DNA of 64,000 bases from Trileptium ribeirensis (taxonomy: Eukaryota; Nematoda; Enoplea; Enoplida; Thoracostomopsidae), in the NCBI GenBank assembly GCA_030248225.1, contig JASANE010028021.1:1-64000 (forward strand), read 5' to 3'. Below the pieces are notes generated by a model. That model saw only the letters and a program-made list of their open reading frames with translations, did not search any database and was not told the origin of the DNA. Of the stretch, positions 24,901 through 39,900 are shown in pieces. A program made the position numbers and the translations under genes. How positions within the stretch are numbered: the first letter of the stretch is position 1; each line of letters starts with the position of its first letter.

Positions 24901-27900
24901 TATAGCAATTAAAAGAAACGATACAACAAGTAATACAGCCATCGTATGTTAAGAGATTTATACGCACGGTTGTAACGAGCTCAGACGAGTGCGTTAGCAC
25001 GAGTTTGAAGAAGTTAAACACACAACCGTGCGTACAAATCACTTGACGCACGCCCGGTTGTGCTACAACTGACTTGTAATACAGCTAATTTAACTAAACG
25101 TGCGCTAAGTCATTTTGATGCACTGCTTTAACTATATAAGCTGTGTTACAATTATATTTGTTGCGAATGTTTAGTATGGAACATGAAATAACGTTTTATA
25201 TATGCAGTGTTCTGTTTTGAAACTGACCTGTACATGCGATAACAGGATAAATGATTATTGAGTTTGTTTCATGATTAATTTCAAAGCCAAATACTGCGCC
25301 AATGATTTGTTGCTAATCCATTTGTGGTAAGTGAAGCTTTCCGAAAGATTGACGGATTTATTGCATTCCAACTTTTTTTGTGTCATAATTGTTCTCAAAG
25401 CGGGCTACTATATCAATGATTCGTTCCTCAGTGATTTGCAGCAAGCTAAGCTTTGATAACACCTTTAGAGCAAGTATTTTTCGAAAGGTTAATTGTTCCA
25501 TCGTAGTCGTTCTATTCTAACTTGCAAGCACGAAACTGACAACAAATAGTGCTATCGTCACTCATAATTTTGTCAACAAAAGCTGGGTTAAAGGATCCCG
25601 GCCATTTATATCACTCCCGCGCATAATAACGTTAAATTAAAAATTGTTCAGAATGTAGTAGTTCTTGATAGTGCCTTGTTAGTGTAGTGGTCCATTTCAA
25701 GTTTGCGGTAAAATTATATAAGCAGTCGGTGTAAACGTATTTCAAGCTCAGGTTACTATTGCTAATCACTGTATTCCGATATTTATTATATGTTATGCTT
25801 GGTTGACCTTTGTAAAGGCCTTTGTAACCAATGTAGTATGTCCTATAAGGTGACTTTAACTGACCACGCACGAAATATGAACTGAATGCAAAAGCTAGGT
25901 GTACCTGGAATCAACTATATTTATGGCATTGATTGTTTGAATATATTGTGAACAGGCATGCTTAAGGTTTAATGTTCCGTGGGAACGGGGTAGCCCGGAC
26001 ATCCGGGGCACAGGGCGGATTGGCGCATAGCGCCTTACGCAAAGGAGAATAATGCAACCCGTACTCTCCGATGAACATGTACGATTATGAACAATTTACT
26101 TTTTACTGATTTAACTTATTTATCGCTTTGAGGAATCTATCTGTTGTACAATTTTTATAAAATTGTAGACACTGACAAAACTAATCAAAAATAATAAATG
26201 AATGAATAGAATACTCCAAAATTTTAAGAAATTTTCTCAGAACACACTTTCACTTAGTCAACTTTGTACTTAGAAGCGCTCCACATCCTTTTGCTTACGC
26301 CTTCGGACAAATGTTATAATATCTTTGTATAGAAACGCGCGCTGTTGCTGCAAACATTTCACAATACATGGCTGTTGTCACGTAATAGTATCGCTTACCT
26401 TGTTACAGTAGTTGTACCGCTTGTGATCGAAATCATTTTTAGCACAATTGAATACAAAGTAAAAGTCACATACCGAACATTGCACAATTCCAACCGTCGT
26501 ACGAGTTATATGGCGGATTTTAAAGTTGTTCATGCCGTATCATTGTATATTACAGACATTGTATATTAGCTTACTTTTACACAATGATCCAACTTTATGA
26601 CTTCCCATTGGACATATGCATTCCCCGCCACGACATACTGAACCACCACCACACAACTCACCGTTCAGGCAAAATGACCCCGGGGGAACTTTAATATAAA
26701 AATAATTATCAAACATAGTAATACACAGTTATTTATATTAAAATGAATCAACTTCACATAAAATTACAGTTCCAATATTATTTAAACAAAAAAATATAAC
26801 CTAATTAAGACTCCTTGATACATTAAGTATAAGCCTGTCCTTTTATTATTTGTTTATCATCACCCAAAAACAGAATTTGAGAGTCCTGAGGTTTCCAATA
26901 ATGACGTTACTATATTTTATCTACTGAAATATCAAAGATGTACAATTATCCAGTTTGATTTTAACCCTTTCCTGCACGAATGAATTTGTGTATCATGCAA
27001 TGCTTGGTAAACGCAAGTGGGCGCAAGGGACCGAACCCGAGCTGCAAGGCTGAACGTTAGCACGCTGATCACTGTGCTATCTCAGAGTCATTGCTCTATT
27101 TCTTAAAGAGCCTCAGAACCCGAAGGAGCAATAGCGCACAAGTTATATAGCATACGGCAAGCTCAGTTAATACTGCGCTTCACGATATAAGCAGGGTCCA
27201 TTTGTACCCAGTGTGCATGAAAGGGCTAAACATTGAGGATATTGGAATATGGGGGTTGCACGAAAGCACTACAATTTTTTGCAGTTTTCGTCATAGAATT
27301 GTTGTTATTTACATATATACATATCATTGTCCCTCTATTCATTTCAAGTTACGGCAGAACAATCTGCTAAATGTCGTGGTAACTACCCGCTTAATAAATT
27401 ATGAAATAATACAACTAAAAACTAAAAAAATTAAACAATAACAGCGGAGACCGATGTGGAACCTTCCCTAAAACCTCTGTTTAAAAGATGTAAACATACA
27501 AATTTATGGATCCTCAATAAGCGACAAAATAACAGTACACGTTACAAACGCACACTGTTTTTAATAGCAAGAGTTAATGAAAAGCAACCTCAGCTCTGAG
27601 TCACTGCAGGTAATGACACTTGAATGTATTTAAATAAAAGAATAAATTGACCCTCCAGACGCGTACGTACTTTTAAAATGTGCAAAATTATTCGTGTATG
27701 AAGTCCTTGATATTTTATTAAAATCATACAGAAAAATAACTACGGCGCACATGTATATATACACTGTCTCTCCAAAGCAAAACTATCTCTAAATAAACAC
27801 CTTTGCCTAAAACCACAATCGCATAGTGTTTCAGCCTCTCGAAAACATTTTCTATTAGTACGAGAATTCTGTCACTGTGGTGTAAAGCCTATCAAACAAT

Positions 27901-30900
27901 TCTATATCTCCAAGACTCCCATTTGTCGTTGATCATGGCCTAAACAGGCGACTAGACTTCGTGTACTGGATTTTTAGGAGAACTTAATTCAAAGCGGTGT
28001 GTAGATAGAACCAAAAACATGTCGCATCAGTTGATGTAAATTTTAGTTTTATATCATGTGTTTACGTATAGCAATTTGCAACTGGTGAATTTAATGGTTA
28101 CATTTCTAGCGATATGTAAATTTTAGCGTTACCTTAAATGTGGTCGAAAGAATCGGAGAGACTTTTACAACACACCATTTTTACATGGTAATCATAGTTC
28201 AGCTGTTTGCTGGATGTGTAAATTATGCCATTTAACACACAAAGATAGTATAATGCCGCTAGAGTAATGCCAAAGCAATACGAAGGCACTAATGTGAGGG
28301 TATTAATGTACAGTCTGATAAATTATGAAGATAATGTCACAGGATGACAACTGTTAATACAAGAATATCAAAACCGCAATGTCGTCACCGCAAATTTCTA
28401 AACGTAGTTAAAGCGAAGTAATAACAATATCATATCTTTGCGCAATATTCTAAAGACCTTAAATGTGGTTACCTATTGGAGCTCTTACACATTGCATGCT
28501 TCGCATAACTTGCCCGTAGGGACATTGACACATGTTGTTGTAACAATAAGAACCTCCACCACAAACGACGACACCGCCGCACCATGATCCCGGTGGAACT
28601 AAAAATCATAGTAACAGTTAATAATAGAAATTGAAAACAGACAAGAGCTAGCACAAATTATAATTAATGAAAACTATAATAATCAACTGACACTGGATTA
28701 GCTATGTGTATATAAGCCCTTTAATGAAGGGTAGTGATTTTATTCTGTGTCATATGTTCTTAGTGAAACACATTTAGAAACTTTTCACCGCCGCCTCTAG
28801 CAAACCGCTACTACAAGCCTTCAGCAGCGCATGCTCATGTCTACTACACGTGGTCGATTAAATCAATGCAAAACGTAACAACAGGCCTTCACCTGTGTAT
28901 ATGCAGCACGGAAGAGACCACATCGTTCCGTATGTAAGATCTTGCGATCTCCTTAAAATAAGTATGTTAGTATAATTTCATTTAAACATTTAAATATTCT
29001 GTTATTTTTCTTGTCCAATCAACAAAGGGCAAGCAATTAATCTTCATTTGTCTATCACAATCCTCACTAGAGTCGTCCCACTGAAATTCCAACAAAGGTG
29101 TTTTTTCAGCGGTTTGAACAGGTCACTATATTCATTGATGTGTAGATAATTTTTCAAATCAATCCATTGAATTTTCAACAACTACAGGTAACACACATTA
29201 CCAATCATTTCTTATCCTTCTGAATGTCGCTTTTGCAAGGACACTGATGCGGCCATAAGGCGAAATCGAAAATATCCGTAAAATGTAAGAAAAGATTGTT
29301 TTTGGTCCACAGTAATGAAAGGTCTCTCGTGCCAAATGGCATAGTGAATAGCGCTGATAATTGAAAAATGTAAAAATAGACATATCGAAATAACAGTGGC
29401 AATTCTAGGTTACCTATCGAATTAGTATCATTTAAAAAGAATTATATAATGCAATAAGTAAATATCCTGGAGAATTTTGAAGGCCAAATAAAAGAAAATT
29501 ATATAAGCTCACAATCTCGGAACTTCATATATAATACATGCAGGAGGTCCGAAGTTTCAGAGAGAAGACAATGGAAATCTGGGGGTTAATTTTTTTATTT
29601 TTGCGAATTTTCACCTTGATTTTTGCCAGTCTTCCCCCCAATTTTTGGAAATTTTGTACCGGTTTTTCCCAATTTGCTGCTAATTCGAGCCAATATTTTT
29701 CGCGAGCTTCGACGGTAAGGGGGAGGGCGAGGTGCGGAGAATGAGGGAGATCAGGTAACGCCCCGAGGAAGGATTGGTGACGCCCGAGGGGGGCCGAGCC
29801 TCAGGGAGATACTCCTCCTCTCCTCGTATGAGCAAGTACCACATACATGCATATTTTTGATATTATTTGAATTACATTTGTATTTTTGCAAAAGTTAATA
29901 TAGCATAATTCTAAATAACAGACTAATTTCTTCTTTAGCTACTTATCTCATGCAACTTTGAGTATGATATTTGCCTAGAAATAAACTATCTTATAATATG
30001 AAACCCGAACCTGTAGAATTGTAACTGGAATTAGTAGAGCTGGATATCATCGAATTATGCGGCGTTCACGTTATAATGTTCCCACTATTTGGAACTTTTG
30101 CCCCTCTATAGCCACCCTACAGTATAGACAGTCAGGGTCACATCTATATCGTAAATCAACTGAGGGTGTACGGCGCACCCTTGGCTACCAAATTTTTTGT
30201 TTACGGTGTCGCGCACACCCTTAGCTAATATTTTAGCGCCAATTAACAGTAATAGACAGCGTCTGTAGCTAAGGAAGTGTATTAATCAGTTGTGTTACTA
30301 GTTGTCTGAATATTTGGATATTTGTGTCGAAGCCATACGCATGCTGACAAGATGACATGTCGTCAGGCAATGTACAACAGAGATACGGTGTGTCTGACAC
30401 TGTCGAAAAATGGCAACACACCTAGCTAACTACGCTTAAAAAATTTTATAAAAAACATGGCGGTGTCTAAGACACTCTGTTATCGACAGTGTGCCTGACA
30501 TTGTGTGGAACATAGGTTCCAAACGTTGGGGACATTATAACGTGAACGCCACATTAGCAATGGTACTAAATCGTTTATAAAGGTTGACACAAATCCTGCC
30601 ATTATTATAGATACCTAATTGAAACTGACTTTCGTATACTGTATGGCTCAACTTTGTCAATATTTCCTATCTAAACGTCTATGAAATTCTGAGAAGAAGT
30701 GAACAGAAATAGTGTTACTACATAACGATTATGGCGAGACGTAAACAACAACGATTATTATGTAATATATACCCGCAGCAGAACCGGATTCACATTGGCC
30801 GTTGAAGAATATGAGACCTTCGTTGCATTGGCATACTCCATCAATACATCGCGCTTGACTCATACATCCTTTTACGGCGTTACACTTCTGGCCCGGTTCG

Positions 30901-33900
30901 CCTTAAACATTTTCCAATATTTAATTCTTACCTGTCATGTTTAATAGCTGAGCTAACAAGAATTAATTTGGCAAAACTCTAACTCAACGAAGTGTGTTAC
31001 ATAGCAAAACTCTAACAACATAACAGTCGAACGTAAAATGGGGCAAAGTGGACTAATCACTCATGTTATGTACGTTTTCCGTTGATTCGTTTATTCGGTC
31101 ATTCGTTTATTCGAAAACTATAAAATTACAACTAATTATTCTATGTCCATGACTCGAACTGATTAATACTTGGTTTAGTCGCATCTGACTGAAACGGTTA
31201 CAGTGGGCAATGTAACGTATAGGAGCGTACGTTAATCTTGCGCTATGCCGACGTCGATATACTAAAACCGAAGCCTGAGCCTATGCTTCACATATTGTAT
31301 AAAACTTAAGATTACGTCTAAGCGTAACTCGGTACTCTCGCTGCCCTAACTCAACGCACTAAACTGTCTTTTTCCTAACGATATAACGTCGGTTATTGCC
31401 TGCGGTTACTAATGCAACATATAATACTTACGAAGAGTTTTGGTTGCATTTTATCGGCGCATTCGACAATCTAGACACCTCGCGCGTCTGGATATGTCTC
31501 TTTTAAGCTGAGTGTTGACGATGAAATTTGAGCGTCTTTAAATACGTCGACAGTTCGAAGAGGAAATGGCGTACAAAAACCGTAAACTTAGTTCATAAAA
31601 TATAAGTCGTGCTACGGTCACCCTCCCTACTTTAAAACCCCGAAGCCCATGCTATGGCCGTATTATATCACAGCGTAAATACATTGTGAACATGGTTCAA
31701 ATCATATTATGTATATCTTCTACGAATAGATTTCTTAGATTATTGTCGCCTCAAGCAACTGCCAAAACTACACTTAATAAATCAGAAGTTGCCTATTCAT
31801 TGGCGATAGAAGGCATCCACAGCCAAGTGTCCTTTATCTTGACTCTGACCCATAGTCGAGTACCCAGGACCATTTGCAGAGTACCATTCGAAATTACGAC
31901 CAACTTCACACACATCTATAATCTATATATCTGTTTTCTAAATAACGACACCGCTAAGCGAATAAATTTTATATTTACATCAAACATACCGCTATGTTTG
32001 TTGCCGGATTCTGAACAGAAACCGTTAATCCACATCTGACTTATACCACAGTTACATATACCCGACTGGCACGACGCTCGACCAATACAATCTCTGCTAT
32101 CTCGACATGAAGATCCTGGCTCTGGAATTTTGGCAACAAAAATAGTTATTAGTCGAAGAAAAATAAAATCTAAGGGCTGTAGAATATGCTTTATAAAAGA
32201 ACGTCCTATGTAAAGAACGCATATGCGTCCTTCACATTGGCTATATGTTTATTATCATAATTAGTATTTAGTAAGCGACAGTTCACTATGACGTAAAATT
32301 TTCTGATTATTGTTCTAAAACTGCGAGATACATATTCTTAGTTCGTAACGCCGTCAAATATATGGATATCGAAATATTTAATCTGCTAATCAATGACCTG
32401 ATAAGACCTCGACTTGAATACTGTCGTGCTGCGCTCTTGCTATATTTCATTCGCTCGTAACATAAAAGTAGTTGGAGGTGTCCAAAGGCTTGCTAACAAA
32501 CTATTTCCACGTTTTGGCTAATTAAGTTGTGAGTACGATTACCTATATATTTAACGAACTTTAAGAATGTGTACATCGAAACTGAGTTAACGATAAGAAT
32601 TGAAATTTAATTTTTGTAAATAACGAAAAATTATAAAAGATTGGAAATTTTGAAGTGTGTGCGCTTTTGCAATGAATCGTACATTGGAAATTAGGATAAA
32701 ATGAAATTAAATGTTGATATTTTTGGCAATTTTAATACCTACATGGATTGCGAGATTTACCAAAATATTGACTGCTAACCTATTTGGTTTGTAATTAGCT
32801 TTTTATTCAAGCTACAGTTGCTGCGTCAATATCAGACGTAAAGTATAAAATAACAATTTGAGGAATGTTTATGCCTTATTAGCCTCATGACGTGCATGAA
32901 ATATCGCTGATTTTTGTGCTGACATTTGATCCCACATTAACTTACTTGCTGACGATCTTAAATTATTTATCAGTTTGCATGCATGAGGCTTATAACGTAA
33001 AGCATTCCAAATCATGTAAGTTCCTTTTATTATGGCCGTAAAATAAAATATTTAAAATTGTATGCGCCAACTGTATTGTTACGAAATTAAGTAAAATATA
33101 ATACTGTCGTAGAGTTACAATTTTTAAATGATTATAGTATTTCGCTGTTTCATATTATAAAGGCTGTGGTTATATCATAGACGTCCGCAGGGTGACATGG
33201 GTTTATTTCTAATTGTCAGACACCCAAGCCATATTTTCAACCTCCATTCATGAACAAAACAGTTGTGAACAAAGTTACAAAAAATTTTAACGGAAAAGTG
33301 GTGAAAATGTTAAAAATTGGGGAACATGGGGAAAATTTGTTATCCTCATGAGTTACACCCCCTCCCGCCACGCTCCCCGATCGGCAAGATTTGACCTCCT
33401 AAGTCTAACATACCATGGACACCTAAGGTATACCTAGATATGATCAGTGTAATTTGTGGAGGTCTTGTATTAATGGTGCAATAATTGGTTAGAAGAGTTA
33501 ATGTATTTTCAGCTTTAGACAAAACTATTTCCAGTGCAACGATATTTAAAACAATTCTGCTATCACTAATGAAATGCACGTCATAAATATGGCGTCCATT
33601 TAAAAAAGTTTCTGACATGGTGAGAGTGCACAAGTCCATCAGAAGCTGAATGCATCGGCACAGTAGCTGAGTAATATAAAAAATCATTAAAGTAAATAGA
33701 GTTCTTTAGATCCTAAATGCTTATTACAGAAAGGATAGAACAAAACTTTTTCAGGTAAAAATGGTTTATTTTTGTTAAAAAGCGAGCGCTAAATAAATAA
33801 AACTGCTAAAACGAGACTTTGACTGAAGCTGCATGTCAAAAAGCAAATAACCGTATTTTTATTGCGCCAGATTTTTGCCCCACATTTTGACACATATCTA

Positions 33901-36900
33901 GCTTTAATAACACGCTATGGAAACTGCAAAGTGATATTACCGCCAGCTGTAGAGAGCGCTACACATGTTTTATTTCGCACGGTTTTGCTTAGCGGACACA
34001 TACATCGACCATTCTGACAGACCGAGCCGCCGGTACATTGCGAGTATCGAGTGCATACATCGCCAGGAAACACTGAAATGGAAAAATAATTAGCAAATGT
34101 TTGTTACTATTCACACATACAGGATTCCGTAACGAACACATTCTCTCGACTGAAAAATTAAGATCCTCCAGCGGTACAATAAGCGCGAACACTTTTGTTG
34201 CTGGTGAAAGTTTTCTAAACCTAACGGACACACTGGCTAAAATGCTAAAGTCTACCCGTTGTTTTTCGTGTTGCACCACGTTTTCAGAAACACTGCTCCA
34301 GAATACTCTGGAATGATATGTGATCTAATTTTGAGTGTAAAACCTTTCGCTCTAACATTGCTACTCTAAACGTATGCTGAACACTGAAGGAATTTACTTT
34401 TCTTTAACATGCTTGCTACACAAAATAATGTTATCACAGCAGCACTCGATCGCCGTATGTATTTTTGTGTCATATTGAATTGGTTAGAGACATCTTCAAG
34501 AAAACGTTAATCGGTTCTGTGTTGGGACATGAATCAGAGGCTTAATACTGATTAGTATTAATTAACTAATAATTATATATGTATAGTGTAATCTTATTAT
34601 TTATGCTTTATGTTATAAATTATTAATGTTAAATTGTTTATTTGCTTAGCTCAACAGATGTTACAAAATATATATTCTCGAATGACTTCGTCGGTTATTA
34701 AAATTTCGACAAAACAATTAAATACTAAGCGCCTCGAATTACGAGATTCCAATTAACATCCAAACTACTTGAAAATATTTAGCTACTTTTTATTACCTAA
34801 ACATCCAGAAAATGAAGTTTCTCGAGAAAATACTTCCACACCCGGAAACTAAAATTAGCCATAATTCCGTGTATCTGCCCGGAGTTAAAGATGTCGCACT
34901 GAAAATTTTAGCGAGTTTATGGATTTTATTACGTGAAACAGTGAAATCGAGGGTTTTTTGCGGAATATGTGTAAATGGCTGAAACGTGAAACCTGAGTCT
35001 CTAAAGCGCCGCATTTCGCTCAAGGTGGAAGGTTTTGAATCCTCGGCCAAGTAGATTTGACAAGCTGTTTATAGGTTATGTGTGTCGCAGGGTTCATTAC
35101 AATTAAATGTAAGGCCCAACTTCACCTGGGATGCAGCTTAGAATGCCAATTTTTGTTGGAATAAATTTGCTACAACAATATTCTATAAAGAACGTTTTAT
35201 AATATAATATAATATTTCTATAATATTATATTGTGCATAGAGTGCCCTAAAATTCTGTAAGCTGCATATTTACAAGTCAAGAATCATATTCGGTTAGTTG
35301 CAATTACCAGAACATATCTAATACAATAACTACCGGTAATCAACCAACAAGAATCGTTCAATTCATCTGTGAACGACTGGCACCCTGTCAAGAATCATAT
35401 TCAGTTAGTTGCAAATTACAAGAACATATCTAATACAATAGACTCCGTGTAATGAATGAATCAACTAGAATCCTTCAACTCATCTGTAATTGACTGACAA
35501 TAATTTTATTCGGTTAGTTGTTCTTAAGCGTTAATGTAGCCTGATGTTTTATATCAACGAAACGGCACACATTAATCTTTGTCTTCTTATGTTGCTCCTG
35601 ATAACTATCTGATAACCATCCATACGTACGTATCAGAATATTTTCAGCTTTAGGCTACGCGAGTGTTCTTAGCCCTTCAGGTGATTTGTTAGCAATACAT
35701 AGGAACATTTGCTAGGTGAGTTTTGATCAATCTTTTGACTGTACAAGGGTATCTGGCTTGTTTAGTCTGAACTAGTAAACAATTTTTTTTAAATTTTATA
35801 TTTTTGAGCTATTGATGCATCATTTGTTTACTTACAGTGAGCACCGGAAGTATTAAACACTAAAGGGTAAATATACCGATCCGACATCAAACTTAAAGTA
35901 TGGATTTGCTGTTTTCTTTTCTTGGTGATGAGAACCGTTGAATATCATTCTTGACCTTATTTCAATTTACTGGTTTACTTTAAAATTAAAATCGTTTGCG
36001 TGTATTTAAAAATTAATTCACAAGACGGAACAGACTTTTTCACAAAACAAGAATCTTTTATACTAACTTCCATTTCAAATGCTGAAGGGTCAGTATATTC
36101 ATTACTACTTTCATGCTGATTGGTAGTCGGTCTATATTTGCTCTTTAACGTTTTGCATCAGATTATATGTTCCTTTTTCCCTTGTTATAAAGATTTTCAT
36201 CTGACCCAAATATGACTAACAATAGATTTTTAAAAGGTGGCTGCACGCTGCAGACTTTAAAATTGTTTCTGTATAAAATTCGTTGGCATCTTTAAAAGGT
36301 ATTGAAGCTCCGACAAGATTATTAGCACAAGTCTAACGCACGCGTGGTGTTGATCACGCTCTAACGTAGAACATAAACTGGACTTTTCTAAAGAAACGGG
36401 CTTGGGGCTCCTATTTTTTATGCAATATGATTTTAATACTGACTATGCTGAGTCGAGGCAATTATAGGTATAAAATCATGGAATTATATATACATTCAAG
36501 GTTAGACTTTACAGTAAAAAACAATTGGCTAGTACCCAGTGACTTGGCAACCCCAAACGGCACAATGTGATTGGAAGCTTATTATTATTAAATTATTGTT
36601 ATATATTTGTTTTAAGAATATTTACATTAGGCTGAGTCAAAACATATTATGAATTTCTATATATTTCTCGGAATAGGTTTCTTGAATATTAACTAAAATC
36701 AAAAATAAGATTTAATTGGAATTAAAGTCAGTCGGTAATGGGGTATTTAAGTGAGTATGCACTCTGCTCTCAGCCCTTTCACTTCACTTCGTAAGTCATA
36801 CAATTTGCCTCACTCTAGTTTTTTTTCAGTCGTCAAGTTAATCAATTGTTCGATTCTACTCACTGTGTTTGTTTCGCTGGTACTTGCGCTACGTCAGTTA

Positions 36901-39900
36901 GATTAGCTTTTAGTTTACTCGTCAGCAGTTAGATTACATCGTTGAACATAACTCAGTCTTCCCTAATAATACAGAACTTTATTGGTTTCATCTGCACGCT
37001 GATACTGCAGTATACAGCTATTGCTACCTAGCTACTGCCCAAATTTCGGTCGGTACTTGTTGTTACTACTTGGCACATAATCCAGAGATAGTTACTCGGT
37101 ACGTGAATCCTAAGTGGCATAAAGATTGTGAAGAAACAAAGATACAAAGAGATACTGCAGCAAGATGATGAACCTTAATGAGCGTTTGCTCGCTTTGGCG
37201 ATATTTTAACAAGTTTTCTACTTCCGTGTTGTTTAAGATTAGGCTGGATTCTTGCAGATGCTCTTGCATGTCGTTACATTTGTAGATTGTTGGAAGTATT
37301 TACGTTGCTCATTGATTACAGAGCGTTTGTGTGTTAACAATAATATATACTGCGGATCTCTTTGATTTAAGCGTGCATATATATTACTGTTGATCATACA
37401 ATAAGTTACAGATTGCACGGCAGATATAATTGATCTGCGCGTATTGTTGGTTGTGTATTAGTAGAGTTATCCGAGTACAGGCAGAGAGGTTATTAAGAAA
37501 ATGTTTTCCGAGGTCGTTATACTTTGAGCCGCGCTGATTTGACTGTATCACTTTAATATATCGGAGCGAAGACGATAAATTCATAGAATAATCCGAGGAT
37601 TAGGACAGAAGTTATGAAGGAGTTGCAGTTATGATTGAGTGGTTTGGGTTCATCACTAATTATCGCAACGAGTGATCGCTGTCCCTTAAGTCCAGAGTGA
37701 CGTCCTAACCGTCCTCATCTACCGACCGTTAACTTAACTTCGTTACATCTGTGCCCTCCGAAACATAACAAAACTCGAAAAATATGTGAAAGATGTTTTT
37801 CAACTGTGTCCCACTAGCACATGCAGCGGCCGTCTGTGCAGAATAGTTACGAACGTGGATTTAAATTTTGGTTTCAGCAAAGGCGTACGTACAGCAACTA
37901 TAAACACTCTAAAACTCCAAAATACTCATTAAATTTACAGGGCGTTGCTCAAAATATAGCTTATTTTCATTAATTAACATTTTACATCATGCGTCTAAAG
38001 CGAGAACCGGGTATAAATAAAAATTTTAATAAAATTTTCGAATTTCCAAGAACTTTGAAACATTGATTGTATATATTTCTTGCTTCTTTTCCAGATACGT
38101 AGAACACCTGGAATGGTGCAACGCTATAATTGTAACTTTATTGGTAATAAATTGAGCATCAGTAATTGTAAATGAGATGCTAGACAGTTAAAATCACCTT
38201 TTAATGTTAAATCGATTAATGTTAAATTTTTCATCTGTTATACAGCTCAATTTAACTATAATACTAACACACGATTGGCAAATTGGGGGTTTGGACTGTA
38301 ATTATCCCTCATATGTACTGTGTTATCCAAAAAATTTGCGGATATTAGCAGCGCCGGCATAAGGTACCATATGTGCTGTATATGACATAACTGTTGGTCG
38401 GAGAACAGTAGTATCTGAACAACGCCTTTCAGATATATAATAGCTTTTTATAAGTTCCCATATCACAGATTTCCCGATTATATGACTTACATGTATCAGG
38501 AACACAAGTAATACGTTTGCTATTCTGTTGAGATGAAATGACTTGACCAACGGGACAAAGACACCGTCCGCTGTCACATCGGGAGCCACCACCGCACTCG
38601 TTTGATACAGTGCACGAGGATCCTGGAGGTCCTGTTTATTAATGGTAACGTAAATGTTAAAACATGATTCAAGCAAGGTAAACCGGTCTGATAGTTGCTC
38701 TTCACAGACAAATTTACGAAAAATCATATCAAATATATATAAACTTTGTATATATTGTATATCAGAGATAGAATCGGGTGACCATTGTGTGAACTGGTGC
38801 GGTGGAAAATAAATGAATTTGTGACCCGCGTTATGGTAACGACCCCTTGACAATGTCAACTTGTAGAGCAGCCAAGGTATATTTCTGTGGGATCGTAAAA
38901 GAAAGCATTTCGAAAAATCTTTAAATATCAAATTGAAGCGACTGCTTAATTAATAATGCTGCAAACTAATTAACACTTCAGTTTCAGTGTAGATTTAACC
39001 TTGCGAATATATTCCAAAATAAAATTAAGCGTTTAAGTGACGTGCAAGCCGCTTAGAAGTGACTTGAAAGTCATGTTGTCATGGCGTAAAATCGTTGGTA
39101 GGCGAACTGCAAACAGTTGGGAACTAATTTGCACATGAAAAGCAAGTAAACAGGAACATTTACTGCTGTCCATGGCTGTAACTACAGCTTCCAGGCGGCA
39201 CATCAAAATCGTGTTCTAACTCGCAGTCCGTACCGTTCGTCCAACTTCCCGTAATACCGGTCGGCTTTTTATTACGGATTCAGAATAATTTTTTGGAGTG
39301 TTTTTGGTTCACCAGCATTTGAGCTTTGACTGCGAGTTTGCGGAAGGGCTAGAAAGGTAAAGATGAAAGCAAAATGCGCTGTTCTGCTATCTCGATTACA
39401 GAAAAGGGGAAAGTGTTGTGTTTCTGAAAGAGACAAGGTAACAACCAAGTCACGCAAGCTTGGTGACCTCGGGACCCTATTATAAAAGTGACTGAACTGT
39501 CATGGTCAACCAGCGGCTCACCGATCTGTTTCTATCTCTGTTGTATATATCGCGCGTGTATTTAATACATTTAATATATATTGGATGTAATATTTCTCCG
39601 TTTGAAGCATTGTACCAATTTCGAAGGATTTTGAACTGTAGCCTATGTCTCATGGATGTTATGCTCAACCCCTAGAAGAAATAAACATTCAGATCTGTAT
39701 ATAATTTTAGCACAAGAACAAGTAAGACTCTGCAAATTTTGATATATTGGAAAAACGATTTTGCTAAATACTAGTCAAATATTGAAGCTAGTATAAGTTT
39801 GAAATGGCGCCCGCACGTTATAAACTGTTTTAGGTATTAAAATATTAAAGCGCACAAAGAGCTGTAGCAGCAAATTTATCCCATATCACATATTACCCAT

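Noticed and set aside
29198..29402. Minus-strand frame with CPCKSD that could suggest another EB module
   Set aside because: Only two Cys, no PGxxC start and no phase 1-1 splice sites.
31686..32039. A 117-codon plus-strand open frame
   Set aside because: Partly antisense to EB exon 15, with no recognised motif; treated as a shadow.
36540..37750. A possible solo LTR (TATTTAAG promoter-like start, ACTTCGTTACA end-like word)
   Set aside because: No TGTAAC-type start or target duplication could be paired with the end, and no priming site follows.
38323..38931. A 202-codon minus-strand open frame, the longest outside the retroelement
   Set aside because: It overlaps EB exon 13 in a different frame and crosses both of its splice sites; the exon's Cys pattern explains the sequence better.
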